64,000 nt of DNA, taken from Pseudomonas sp. CROZ-RG-20F-R04-15 (GTDB taxonomy: Bacteria; Pseudomonadota; Gammaproteobacteria; Pseudomonadales; Pseudomonadaceae). Below the pieces are notes generated by a model that was given only the letters and a program-made list of their open reading frames with translations, was not told the origin of the DNA and did no database searches. Positions 7,497-16,300 of this stretch are shown piece after piece. The stretch is from contig NZ_JAKNQL010000001.1 of the NCBI RefSeq assembly GCF_022662375.1, positions 744,001 through 808,000 of the forward strand. Direction: 5' to 3'. Made by a program: the position numbers and the translations under genes. How positions within the stretch are numbered: the first letter of the stretch is position 1; every line of letters begins with the position of its first letter.

Positions 7497-8189
7497 TTAG
7501 AACAAATGGATCTCTTCGGTGCGCAAAGCGCGGTACTCGCCCGGTTTTAGCGCGTTATCGAGCAGCAGCGGGCCCATCGATTCGCGGTGCAGGTGCAGGA
7601 CTTTGTTGTTGAAGTAACCAAACATGCGCTTCACCTGATGGTAGCGCCCCTCGATGATACTCAGCCGCGCCGACCGTGGCCCGAGCAGCTCCAGCTGTGC
7701 CGGTTGCGTGGTCAGATCCTCGAAAGCGAAGTAGATGCCCTCGGCAAAAGTGCTCGCATATTGCGCGCCAATCTCCTGCTCGGTCTCGACGTAGTAGACC
7801 TTCGGCAGTTTGGTCTGCGGTTGGGTCAGGCGGCGCGACCATGCGCCGTCGTTGGTGATCAGCATCAGGCCGGTGGTGTTGAAATCCAGGCGTCCGGCGA
7901 TGTGCAGGTCGTCCTTGTCCGGTTCATCGATCAGGTCGAGCACGGTCGGGTGTTGCGGATCGCGGGTAGCGCTGACGCAGCCCGGCGGCTTGTGCAGCAT
8001 GAAGTAGCGTGCTGGTTTGCCGCATTGCAGGACTTCGTCATCGACTTCGACGCGGCTGAACTCCAGCACTTCACTGTGCGGATCACTGACGACTTTTCCG
8101 TCAATCCGCACGCGCTTTTCCACCAGCAACAGGCGAACCTGCTGACGGTTGTAGCGGGGCAGGTTGCTGAGGAAACGGTCGACGCGCAT
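7497..8189 (-). CDS. rsuA: 16S rRNA pseudouridine(516) synthase
   Basis: A 230-residue RsuA-type enzyme making pseudouridine 516 in 16S rRNA. An N-terminal S4 RNA-binding domain (RVDRFLSNLPRYNRQQVRLLLVEKRVRIDG, 1-31) is followed by the catalytic domain with AGRLDFNTTGL (nucleophile Asp102) and the GRYHQVKRMFGY motif. Length equals that of E. coli RsuA. Likely a single-gene unit; it begins 33 bases after the small cysteine-rich gene and may be cotranscribed with it. Confidence 0.92.
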   Translation of the reverse strand: MRVDRFLSNLPRYNRQQVRLLLVEKRVRIDGKVVSDPHSEVLEFSRVEVDDEVLQCGKPARYFMLHKPPGCVSATRDPQHPTVLDLIDEPDKDDLHIAGRLDFNTTGLMLITNDGAWSRRLTQPQTKLPKVYYVETEQEIGAQYASTFAEGIYFAFEDLTTQPAQLELLGPRSARLSIIEGRYHQVKRMFGYFNNKVLHLHRESMGPLLLDNALKPGEYRALRTEEIHLF

Positions 8190-8222
8190 GTTCAGTGTTC
8201 GTTGAATGAAGGGGCGCGCATC

Positions 8223-8453
8223 TTACGGGATCGGCCGCCCGGTTGCTTGCAGTTGCGCCTCGACCTGCGCGCAACGTGGGCACAGGCAGGATTGGTCGCG
8301 CAGTTCTGGCGGCAGCGCTTCAAGTACGGCCGGATCGATGCTCACGCCATAACACCAGCATTCGCGGTCGGCTGTGCGCGGGTCGGCCAGGCTGCAGTCG
8401 TTACGGGCGCCGCAGGCCGGGCAATGGTCGGGTTTAACGTCGGAATCAGGCAT
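8223..8453 (-). CDS. Cysteine-rich CWC family protein
   Basis: A 76-residue protein with paired cysteines: CPACGARNDC, then ECWCYGV, then CLCPRC. This matches the Cysteine_rich_CWC family (PF14375), probably zinc- or iron-binding, function unknown. The ATG at 8451-8453 overlaps the stop of the diguanylate cyclase gene by 8 bases, indicating translational coupling. A longer frame to 8555 lies inside that gene and was rejected. Confidence 0.85.
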   Translation of the reverse strand: MPDSDVKPDHCPACGARNDCSLADPRTADRECWCYGVSIDPAVLEALPPELRDQSCLCPRCAQVEAQLQATGRPIP

Positions 8454-9933
8454 AAGTCGAGTGAGGCATTTCCACGCAGGTGCGATTGCGGCCGGTTTGT
8501 TTGGCTCGGTACATCGCATGATCGGCCCGCGACAGCAGGCTGTGCAAGGTGTCATCGCGTTGTAGGGTGGTGGCGCCGATGCTCACCGTCAGATTGAGGC
8601 GGTGGCCGTCGTAGGCATATTCGTGCTGTTCGACATGTTGGCGGATCTTCTCGGCAATTTTCTGACCGGTGTCGCCGTCGGTGTCCTTCAGTAACACGAT
8701 GAATTCCTCACCGCCCCAGCGGCAGACGATGTCGGCGTGGCGCAGGCAGCTTTGCAGATCGCGGGCAAAACCGATCAACACCTGATCGCCGGCCATGTGC
8801 CCGTAAGTGTCGTTCAACACCTTGAAGTGATCGAGATCGAGCAGCAACGCGGTCAACGGTTTGGTCTCGCGCTGGGCTTCGTGCAGGGCCTGTGCGGCGA
8901 GAATGTCGAAACCTCGGCGGTTGGGCAGTTCGGTGAGGCTGTCGAGAATGGCCTGCGCCTGGATTTTGCTTTGATAACGTTTGATCACGCGGTTGAGCAG
9001 CGCCAGCACAATCAGCGTGACCAACAGACAGATCAGCAGATTCAGATACAGCGACTGACGGATTTCGCTCAAAGCGCCGTCTTCGCGTTTATCCACGAAC
9101 AGGTACCAGTTCAACTCTGGAATAAACCGCACGTTGAGAAAGTGCCCCTGACCGTGGGCGGAGTATTCGTAACTGCCGCTGTGCGGTTTGGGCAACTGGC
9201 TGACCAGACTCTTCATGCTCTCCAGTTCACTCAGGCTCTGGTCAATGTGCGCGCCTTCCGGACCGCCTTCGGCGCCGGTCAGGACCAGTCGGCCAAAGGT
9301 GTCGACGAAGTACACGCTGCGTTGATAGCGCTGTTGATACTTGTCGATCAGCTTGATCACCGCATCCACCGTCAGACCGACGCCCGCCGCGCCGATGAAA
9401 CGATTGTGGTAGTCGTAAACCTTGTAGTTGATGAAGAAGGTCAGGTTGTCCTTGTTGGCCAGATCCGGGTCGACGTTGATCTCGTACGGATCCTTCATGT
9501 CACGCACGCGGAAGTACCAGGCGTCGCGCGGTTCGTCGACCTTGACCTGCTTCAGCACGCCTTTGGCGTGGTAATAGGTGTGCGTACTGTTCGAAACGAA
9601 GAACGCCGTGTAGGCGCCGTAGTGGGTCATGACCTCGTCGAGGTAGCGGGTCATCTGCTCGGGATTCTGCTCGCCGTTGACCACCCAGTCGCGCATGAAG
9701 GTGTCGCGGGACATCATCGAGGAAATCAGGATCGGCCGGACGAGGTCTTTCTGGATTTCCGAGTAGACGGTGTCTGAGGTCAGCGGCAGTTCGGTGTTGA
9801 CGATGTTGTCGCGGATCGACGCGCGGGAGGCGTAGTAACTCAGCAACGACGTGGCGAGGAAACCGGCGCCGAGCAGGGCGATCAGCGTCAGTACCAGCGA
9901 GCGTTGCGAGTAGAGGGGAGAACGAAGCGGCAT
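8446..9933 (-). CDS. Membrane diguanylate cyclase with periplasmic Cache domain
   Basis: A 495-residue enzyme making cyclic di-GMP from GTP. TM1 at about 13-35, a periplasmic double-Cache-like sensor at about 40-290 (YxAxF, GxxGVGLTVDAV motifs), TM2 at 293-313, then a GGDEF domain beginning ILDSLTELPNRRGFD. The active site is GGEEF at 407-411 and an intact inhibitory I-site RHAD (398-401) lies exactly five residues before it, so an active, product-inhibited cyclase is expected. The ligand of the sensor is unknown. Overlaps the downstream CWC gene. Confidence 0.93.
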   Translation of the reverse strand: MPLRSPLYSQRSLVLTLIALLGAGFLATSLLSYYASRASIRDNIVNTELPLTSDTVYSEIQKDLVRPILISSMMSRDTFMRDWVVNGEQNPEQMTRYLDEVMTHYGAYTAFFVSNSTHTYYHAKGVLKQVKVDEPRDAWYFRVRDMKDPYEINVDPDLANKDNLTFFINYKVYDYHNRFIGAAGVGLTVDAVIKLIDKYQQRYQRSVYFVDTFGRLVLTGAEGGPEGAHIDQSLSELESMKSLVSQLPKPHSGSYEYSAHGQGHFLNVRFIPELNWYLFVDKREDGALSEIRQSLYLNLLICLLVTLIVLALLNRVIKRYQSKIQAQAILDSLTELPNRRGFDILAAQALHEAQRETKPLTALLLDLDHFKVLNDTYGHMAGDQVLIGFARDLQSCLRHADIVCRWGGEEFIVLLKDTDGDTGQKIAEKIRQHVEQHEYAYDGHRLNLTVSIGATTLQRDDTLHSLLSRADHAMYRAKQTGRNRTCVEMPHSTYA

Positions 9934-10051
9934 GGCAGATCCGTTGGCAGTGGCCCGATGGCATGCATTCTAGTGGCACTGCCGGGAAATAACTGCTTCA
10001 TGTACGGCGCGAATGGTCGTTCCTGCATCGTAGGAGGGATGGACATGAACC

Positions 10052-10137
10052 TGTGGAAGCGAGCTTGCTCGCGAATGCGGTATGTCATTCAACACGGATT
10101 GGCTGACCCACCGCCTTCTCGAGCAAGCTCGCTACAT
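10052..10137. repeat. Inverted REP doublet (REPIN), AAGC variant
   Basis: Two REP sequences in opposite orientation (left GCGAGCTTGCTCGCGAA at about 10059, right TCGAGCAAGCTCGC ending near 10133). Both arms have decayed at a few positions. It lies in the 323-base gap before the first tyrosine-rich lipoprotein gene; nothing else was recognised there. Confidence 0.8.
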
Positions 10138-10256
10138 CGTGGCGGACACCGCTGATCTGAAGCCGGGTCGGACCGGGCACTTGATTGATCTGCACCAGTC
10201 AAACATGTGTCGGCAGCTCTGTTCCGTTGCTGCCGTGGGTCTTTCAGGAGGCCGCC

Positions 10257-10508
10257 ATGCGTGTTCAGAAGATGTTGCTCGGTGCAGTGCTGATTTTCGG
10301 TTTGTCCGGTTGTTACTACTACGCCGGTCCCTACGATGCTTACCCTGCCACCTATTACTATCCCGGTTATTACTCACCCTATTACTACGGTGGTTATTAC
10401 GGCCCGCGCTACTACGGCGGTTCGCGTTATTACTATGGTGGTTACGGTTATCGGGGTGGCTACGGGCGGGGTTATCACGGCGGCGGATATCACGGTGGCC
10501 ACCATTGA
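10257..10508 (+). CDS. Small tyrosine/glycine-rich lipoprotein
   Basis: An 83-residue protein with a lipoprotein signal: MRVQKMLLGAVLIFGLSGC, lipobox LSGC with the lipidated cysteine at about residue 19. The mature part is almost only tyrosine, glycine and proline (PYYYGGYYGPRYYGG and similar), ending in histidine-rich GYHGGGYHGGHH. No family function is known. CAGGAGGCCGCCATG at the start is shared with the next gene, suggesting duplication. It may be an envelope structural or metal-binding protein; this is inference. Confidence 0.75.
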   Translation: MRVQKMLLGAVLIFGLSGCYYYAGPYDAYPATYYYPGYYSPYYYGGYYGPRYYGGSRYYYGGYGYRGGYGRGYHGGGYHGGHH

Positions 10509-10688
10509 TCAGTGGCTGAATGACAGCGTTTTGCAAATGAACAGGATTTCATCAATCACTTGTTTCAACTTGTTGCAGGAACGCACCAGATTCGGAAAAC
10601 GCTGTCTGATTTTTCGACAGTCACCGATTAAATGACTGTCGCCTGCCAGCGTCGCTGGTGTGGCCAACCCGCGGTCCAGGAGGCCGCC

Positions 10689-11096
10689 ATGTATAGACGA
10701 ATTCTTCTACTTGCTGCGTTGATGTTTTCCGTTGCCGGTTGCGTCCCGTACTCCTACGCGGACTCGTATTACAGCTCAGAGGTCTACACATCCCCCGCAC
10801 CGGCTTACTACAACACGGGCGGCACCTATTACAACGGTGGCAGCACGTATTACGCGCAACCACGCTACTACCAGCCAGCCCCGCGGTATTACCAGCAACC
10901 GCGTTATTACCAATCGGCGCCGCGCTACTATCAACCGGCCCCGCGTTACTACGAAAGCCGTCGCTGGCACGACAACGATCGCGGACGTTGGGATGGCCAC
11001 CGTCGCGGCGGTTGGGATAACGATCATCGCGGTCGTGGCAACTACGATCGACACAGTGGGCGCGGTGACCACAACGGACGTGGCAACCGCTGGTAA
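10689..11096 (+). CDS. Tyrosine-rich lipoprotein with RYYQPAP repeats
   Basis: A 135-residue lipoprotein: MYRRILLLAALMFSVAGC gives a clear lipobox (VAGC). The middle repeats RYYQPAP/RYYQQP/RYYQSAP units (about residues 55-90) and the C-terminus is rich in Arg, Asp, His and Gly (WDGHRRGGWDNDHRG). It has the same 15-base start region as the gene at 10257, the same low-complexity style and the same orientation, 180 bases downstream. Function unknown. A strong terminator follows. Confidence 0.75.
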   Translation: MYRRILLLAALMFSVAGCVPYSYADSYYSSEVYTSPAPAYYNTGGTYYNGGSTYYAQPRYYQPAPRYYQQPRYYQSAPRYYQPAPRYYESRRWHDNDRGRWDGHRRGGWDNDHRGRGNYDRHSGRGDHNGRGNRW

Positions 11097-11109
11097 TCAC
11101 CCGCAAATG

Positions 11110-11136
11110 AAAAGCGGCGCTTAGAGCGCCGCTTTT
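11110..11136 (+). terminator. Rho-independent terminator
   Basis: AAAAGCGGCGC (11110-11120), loop TTAGA, GCGCCGCTTTT and further T to 11137. It closes the tyrosine-rich lipoprotein pair. Confidence 0.88.
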
Positions 11137-11292
11137 TTGTGCCCGTCGAAAAGTCGCCTCATTCGCCATCTCCTAGGGCATTCCCAGACGCTTCCTACAG
11201 TTTCATTTCCTTGCATTTGTTAGCGTTTGTTCCTGCCGATCGAGGTGAGGAAAACTCAGTTCAATAGCGGCGAATAAGAGGACGATGCCGCT

Positions 11293-12537
11293 ATGAAGCT
11301 TCTTGTTATTCACCAAAACTTTCCGGGCCAGTTCCGTCACGTGGTGCTGGCGGCGATTGACAGGCGTTATGAGGTTTTGGCGATAGGTCGGGATACGGCG
11401 CCGGGTATCGCGGAGGTGAAAATATATCGATACCGTGCTGCCCGCAGAGCACCGGGCGATACTCACCCCTATCTGGCCCGTTACGAGCAAGCGGTGATTG
11501 ATGGACAGAAGGTTTTTGAAATTCTGAGCAGGCTGAAACATTCGGGTTATCAGCCGGACGTGATTCTCGCTCATCCCGGATGGGGGGAAACGCTCTTCGT
11601 CAAGGATGTCTATCCTGACACGCCACTTATTCACTATTGCGAATATTACTATCGAGCGCAGGGTGCGGACTCTGGGTTCGACCCTGAATTCCCGCGAGCC
11701 ACAAGGGAGTCATCAAGCCTGCGAATACTCAATTCGCTGCATCTTTTGAATCTCGAACAATGTGACATTGCCATCGCGCCTACGCGGTGGCAGCGCAGTC
11801 TGTTTCCTGCAGCTTATCAGCCGGCCATTCGGGTTATTCACGAGGGCGTCATTCAAAGTTCTAACCTGGCGAAAGCTGGGGCAGTCAGGTTGCCCAATGG
11901 CGTCGAGCTGAGAGCTGGGCAGCCGATCATTACTTATGTCGCGAGGAATCTTGAGCCTTATCGCGGGTTTCATAGTTTTATGCGAGCGATCCCGCATATT
12001 CAGGCTAAGTGTCCCGATGCACAAATTATCGTAGTTGGCGGTGATGACGTCAGTTACGGGTGTAAGCCGGTTGGATATGCAAACTGGCGCAGCAGGATGG
12101 AGGCAGAGGTAAGTTTCGATCATTCCACCGTTTATTTTACAGGGAGGCTTCCTTATCAGACTTACCGGGCAGTTCTGGACTGTTCAAAGGTTCATGTTTA
12201 TTTGACGTATCCGTTTGTTTTGTCGTGGTCGTTACTGGAGGCGATGGCGGCTGGGTGTCTGGTAATAGCGTCAGATACAGCTCCGGTAAGGGAGGTGATC
12301 GTAGATGGTCACAATGGAATGCTGGTGGATTTCTTCGATCATCACGGTATCGCCAAACGTATTGCCAAGGTTCTTGATTCCGTTGATGAGTACGACTGCC
12401 TTCGCAGTGCTGCGAAGTTGACAGCTAGCAGATTTGATGTGGAGAACGGCACGAAACAACACTTTGAGGTGTTTGAAAGCGCGATGTCCGGGTATCTCAA
12501 AAAACAGCCTGTTCCTCAGTTTGACAGGGGGATTTGA
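11293..12537 (+). CDS. Glycosyltransferase family 4
   Basis: A 414-residue GT-B glycosyltransferase. The N-terminal domain begins MKLLVIHQNFPGQFRHV, a start seen in GT4 enzymes with the N-terminal Glyco_trans_4_3 region. The C-terminal nucleotide-sugar domain has YVARNLEPYRGFHSFMRA, VVGGDDVSYG and the E-x7-E-like segment SWSLLEAMAAGCLVIASDTAPVREVI. It probably uses a nucleotide-activated hexose in the cytoplasm; acceptor unknown. First gene of an operon with a membrane protein (1-base gap) and a giant RTX protein, so the RTX protein or an envelope glycan are possible acceptors. Confidence 0.88.
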   Translation: MKLLVIHQNFPGQFRHVVLAAIDRRYEVLAIGRDTAPGIAEVKIYRYRAARRAPGDTHPYLARYEQAVIDGQKVFEILSRLKHSGYQPDVILAHPGWGETLFVKDVYPDTPLIHYCEYYYRAQGADSGFDPEFPRATRESSSLRILNSLHLLNLEQCDIAIAPTRWQRSLFPAAYQPAIRVIHEGVIQSSNLAKAGAVRLPNGVELRAGQPIITYVARNLEPYRGFHSFMRAIPHIQAKCPDAQIIVVGGDDVSYGCKPVGYANWRSRMEAEVSFDHSTVYFTGRLPYQTYRAVLDCSKVHVYLTYPFVLSWSLLEAMAAGCLVIASDTAPVREVIVDGHNGMLVDFFDHHGIAKRIAKVLDSVDEYDCLRSAAKLTASRFDVENGTKQHFEVFESAMSGYLKKQPVPQFDRGI

Positions 12538-12538
12538 A

Positions 12539-13393
12539 ATGCTCCGGATGTCGCGTAAGCAATTGGTTAAATGGTTTAAGAAGTTGTTGAAGTATGGCCT
12601 GTTTATTTATGTTTTTTATTGCGTGGTAGATTTTTATATTCGTGAAGAAGAAATCGCCAAGGCGATGGCAATCTATTACGCGGATCAGGAGGCCTGTCAA
12701 AAGAAGCTGGCGAGCATGAAGCAGGTGCCCATACTGGGCGGCAGCTATGTGGATAAGACTCTGGTCCCGGAGTTTTATGTTGGCATGCCTGAGTTGTCGA
12801 ATAAGAAAGCGTGTCTGGCCAATACGCTCAAGGGGCATTTCTGGTGGACCGGGACGGATATACGGTCGTACCACGATCAGAGTGTAAAGCCGACTCCTGA
12901 AAGTTGGCGTCTTTATAAAGTGAACGCCGGGCTTTATACAAAAAAAGAGACTGCCGAGCCCCATGAACGGGGCTATCGCCACATCAACTGGCCGGATGAG
13001 TTGATTGTAAAGCTAAAAAATTATCCAGGACTGGAGCTTTGGCTTAATGCGCCTCCGCCGCATTTCAAGAATGAGGCTTCCGTTCGCAAGTTTGTCATTG
13101 CTGACTGGCCGCGGCGTGATGGCACCCCTCGATTGATAAGCTGTAACGGCTTGATTCGCCCGGCTGCTGAGGAAGAACTGACTGACAAGAAATTGGCAAA
13201 GCTCAGTAGAGCCGAATTGGAAAACCTGGATTTTGGGAGTTTGAATTTTTTTTGCACTGTGGAGTTACACAGCTTTGATTTTTCCGGAGGGCACGGTCGG
13301 GTAAGTCTCGGTCTAACGTCATTACGAGAGTCACCTGAGATGCTTAAGTTTCTCAGTGGCTATCTTTCACGCTCTGTTATTACAAGGAAGTAA
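12539..13393 (+). CDS. Unrecognised membrane-anchored protein in RTX operon
   Basis: A 284-residue protein not recognised. One membrane segment lies at about residues 16-33 (KYGLFIYVFYCVVDFYI) after a basic N-terminus (MSRKQLVKWFKKLLK), so the rest is probably periplasmic. The body has several tryptophans and cysteines (CQKK, KKACLA, ISCNG, FFCTVELH) that could form disulfides. The ATG at 12539 follows the GT4 stop by one base, with AGGGGG upstream; the frame is open further upstream but inside GT4. Visibly more AT-rich than neighbouring housekeeping genes. Two bases separate it from the RTX gene. Confidence 0.8.
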   Translation: MLRMSRKQLVKWFKKLLKYGLFIYVFYCVVDFYIREEEIAKAMAIYYADQEACQKKLASMKQVPILGGSYVDKTLVPEFYVGMPELSNKKACLANTLKGHFWWTGTDIRSYHDQSVKPTPESWRLYKVNAGLYTKKETAEPHERGYRHINWPDELIVKLKNYPGLELWLNAPPPHFKNEASVRKFVIADWPRRDGTPRLISCNGLIRPAAEEELTDKKLAKLSRAELENLDFGSLNFFCTVELHSFDFSGGHGRVSLGLTSLRESPEMLKFLSGYLSRSVITRK

Positions 13394-13395
13394 CG

Positions 13396-16300
13396 ATGAG
13401 TTATGTTTTTAATGATCTTGAAAAAACAGAAATCTTAAATGCAGCAAATATTTGCAAGGGACTGATGTTCGATTCTGAAGATGTCGAATATCTTGCGCTG
13501 GAATTAACAGGGGCTAGCTGCGCTCCCTTGTATCAAAAACTATTCGATATTATTGGCGGAAGAGTTTCTGAGGTTACAGTTGTCGATAATGAAGCGGGAA
13601 AAATTCTGAAAAGCGCCAGGCTCTGGCTTGCCGTGGCCATTGATGCCAACGGTGGAAACGGTGCCTACTCCGCCCTGATTCGCGGCTACACCTCGCGGCA
13701 AGGTGAACTGAGATTGAATAAAATCTTCAGTGAAAACCTGATGCAGCTGTCATCGAATCAGGTCGCCGCCAATTTCATCAATACCTTGATCGACGGATCC
13801 CTCGCGGGTCGGCTGGCACCCTGGACGGTTCCATCCATCAGCCAGATTGCAGAGATTGATGCCAGCGCGATCGGCAAGGCACTGTTTAGTGAGGCTTGCG
13901 GAGAGAGGGATACAGCGGTGAGCCATAACACCGGCTGGTCCGGGACAGTCGGATTCAGCCTGTTGGGTGGAGCGCCTCCCTATGAAACCTGGAGATTGAT
14001 CTCCGCTGGTGATTCGCAAGGGGAGGATGGCGGACCGCCGACTCAAGCAAAAGCCAACAGGCTCGATGACTATAAAAATATTCTGTTCGCCATCGATTCA
14101 TACAGTGTCGGCCTGCGGGCGGCGCTCAGCAATTTCGGCGTTAATCCATTGCAAAGTCTGCTTTCGGTGGTGCCGGAACAAATCAATATCGCGCTCGCCA
14201 GTGGCAGCCTCAATCCGCTGATTCAGCATGTCGTGAAAGGCACGCCAGTTTCCGTCGTGGTCGACCTGATATTGCGCTATGGCCAGAACGAATTCCTGGA
14301 CATGTTCAAGCGCACCTACGACGGCGATTCAGCAGCACCTACCACCGATGAAACCTTCGCCACCAACGCTTACGCATTCTTCTCGGCATTTTCACCAGAG
14401 CAGTCCCAAAGCATCGTCACTCAATCAATAGGCGAATATGGAAGCGCTAATTCATGGGCAAAACTGGCTGGCGAGTCGACACCCATCGGCCTGTCGTTGC
14501 GCAACTCCCTGAAGCAACTCAGTGAAATCGTCATTGAACGAGCTGACGGTTACCCCGGACGCGGACTGGAACTCTACGATCCGCTGACCGGCGAAGGTTT
14601 CATCACCGCGCAATGGCTTGCCGATCGTGCGCAGATGCTGGCCCGGTTGATTGCCCGAACTCAGCACTCGTTTGGAGAACACTCGCTGCAGAAGTTTTCC
14701 TACTCCGATCTTGCTTCCGCCAAACAGGTGCCGATGACCACCGGTGTGTTGAACCCGCTGGTCATGTTCGGTGATGACGGCGCGCGGTCTTTCGAGGGCG
14801 GTGCGAACACGGATCATCTGTTTGGCGGCGCGGGCAATGACACGATCAACGGGCTGGCAGGTGAGGATGTCATCGAGGGTGGAGGCGGCAACGACTTGCT
14901 TGCCGGAGGCGACGGCAATGATGCGTTGCACGGAATGGCCGGTGATGATGTTTTGGTCGGCGGCAAGGGCAATGACTCTTTGATCGGTGGCGAAGGCAGC
15001 GACCGCTATGAGTTTTCCAGCGGTGATGGCATCGATGTGATCTTCGACACCAACGCAAATGGGCAGCTATGGATCAACGGCTTGCCGATTCCTTCACTCA
15101 AACGTCGCGCCCCTTTGAGCAATATCTGGTCGACCGAGGATCAGGCCATCACCCTGACCCTCATCGAAGAAAGCAATGAACCTACGCTCAACATCAAATA
15201 TGGCCTGAACGATCTCGTCGTTATCAAGAACTTCCGCCCGGGGATGTTAGGTATCCGACTTCCCGAATACCAAGGCCATACGGTATCTGCTCCCGATCTG
15301 GTTCTCCAGGGCGACTGGAAAGCGAAGGATATCGACCCCAATGTTCCCGGTGATCAGTTCTCATACGATGAGCTTGGCAACGCCTTGCTATTGGCCAACG
15401 TAAAACAGAGAAACAAGGCCGATGTGCTCTACGGCTCTGCAAAAGACGACGTCATTCTCGGACTTGGCGGATCAGACCGATTGTTCGGCAAGGACGGAAA
15501 CGATCAGTTGTTTGGGGACAAACAGACGACGCTCGAAAAGGCCATGGCCGCTGGCGACTCTAAAGGGAAAGCAACTCGCGGCGATTGGCTTGATGGAGGT
15601 GCGGGTCACGATCTGCTCATCGGTACGGCATCCCAGGACGTGCTTCTGGGCGGTAATGATCGGGATACGCTGATTGGAGGTGCGGGAGATGACGTTTTAT
15701 CAGGGGATGCAACGACCGGCGCGCTGGAGCAGAAATGGGGATTCAAACGCGTCGACGTACTTATAGACGGTGGTGTCACCAGCCACCGAACTGTCTTTTC
15801 AAAGGCCTCCTTTAACAGTTCGACGCAGGGCGATAACGATGTTCTCTACGGCCAGGGCGGTCGCGATGTTCTCAATGGCGGATGGGGCGAGGATCTGCTT
15901 GATGGCGGAACTGAAGATGATCTTCTTGGAGGGGATGGGGGGGATGACACGCTGGCGGGAGGATGCGGTAACGACACACTATTGGGAGACAACCTCGACT
16001 GGGGAGGTGGACTGCAAAGCAAACACCATGGCAACGATGTATTGGACGGTGGCAGTGGCGATGATTGGCTCGCTGGTAACGGTGGAGCCGATGCAATTTA
16101 TGGTGGCCCAGGCAATGACACTCTCCACGGGGATGACGATGTACTGAACGGCGTTGCCGGTGACGCCGCCCACTTTTTTGGAAATGACCTGCTGGACGGT
16201 GGTGCGAGAGACGACAAACTTTTGGGCGGCGGGGCGAATGATCTGCTGTTCGGAGGGGAAGGTAACGACGCGCTGGCCGGGGACAATGCTGAGCATCCGA

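Noticed and set aside
7587..8597. 336-codon plus-strand frame across rsuA and the CWC gene
   Set aside because: Covers three genes on the other strand that have clear families; no start signal or domain.
10052..10137. Spaced palindromic repeats as a CRISPR array
   Set aside because: Only two inverted arms per site, dispersed singly through the window, with no direct repeats at regular spacing and no cas genes.
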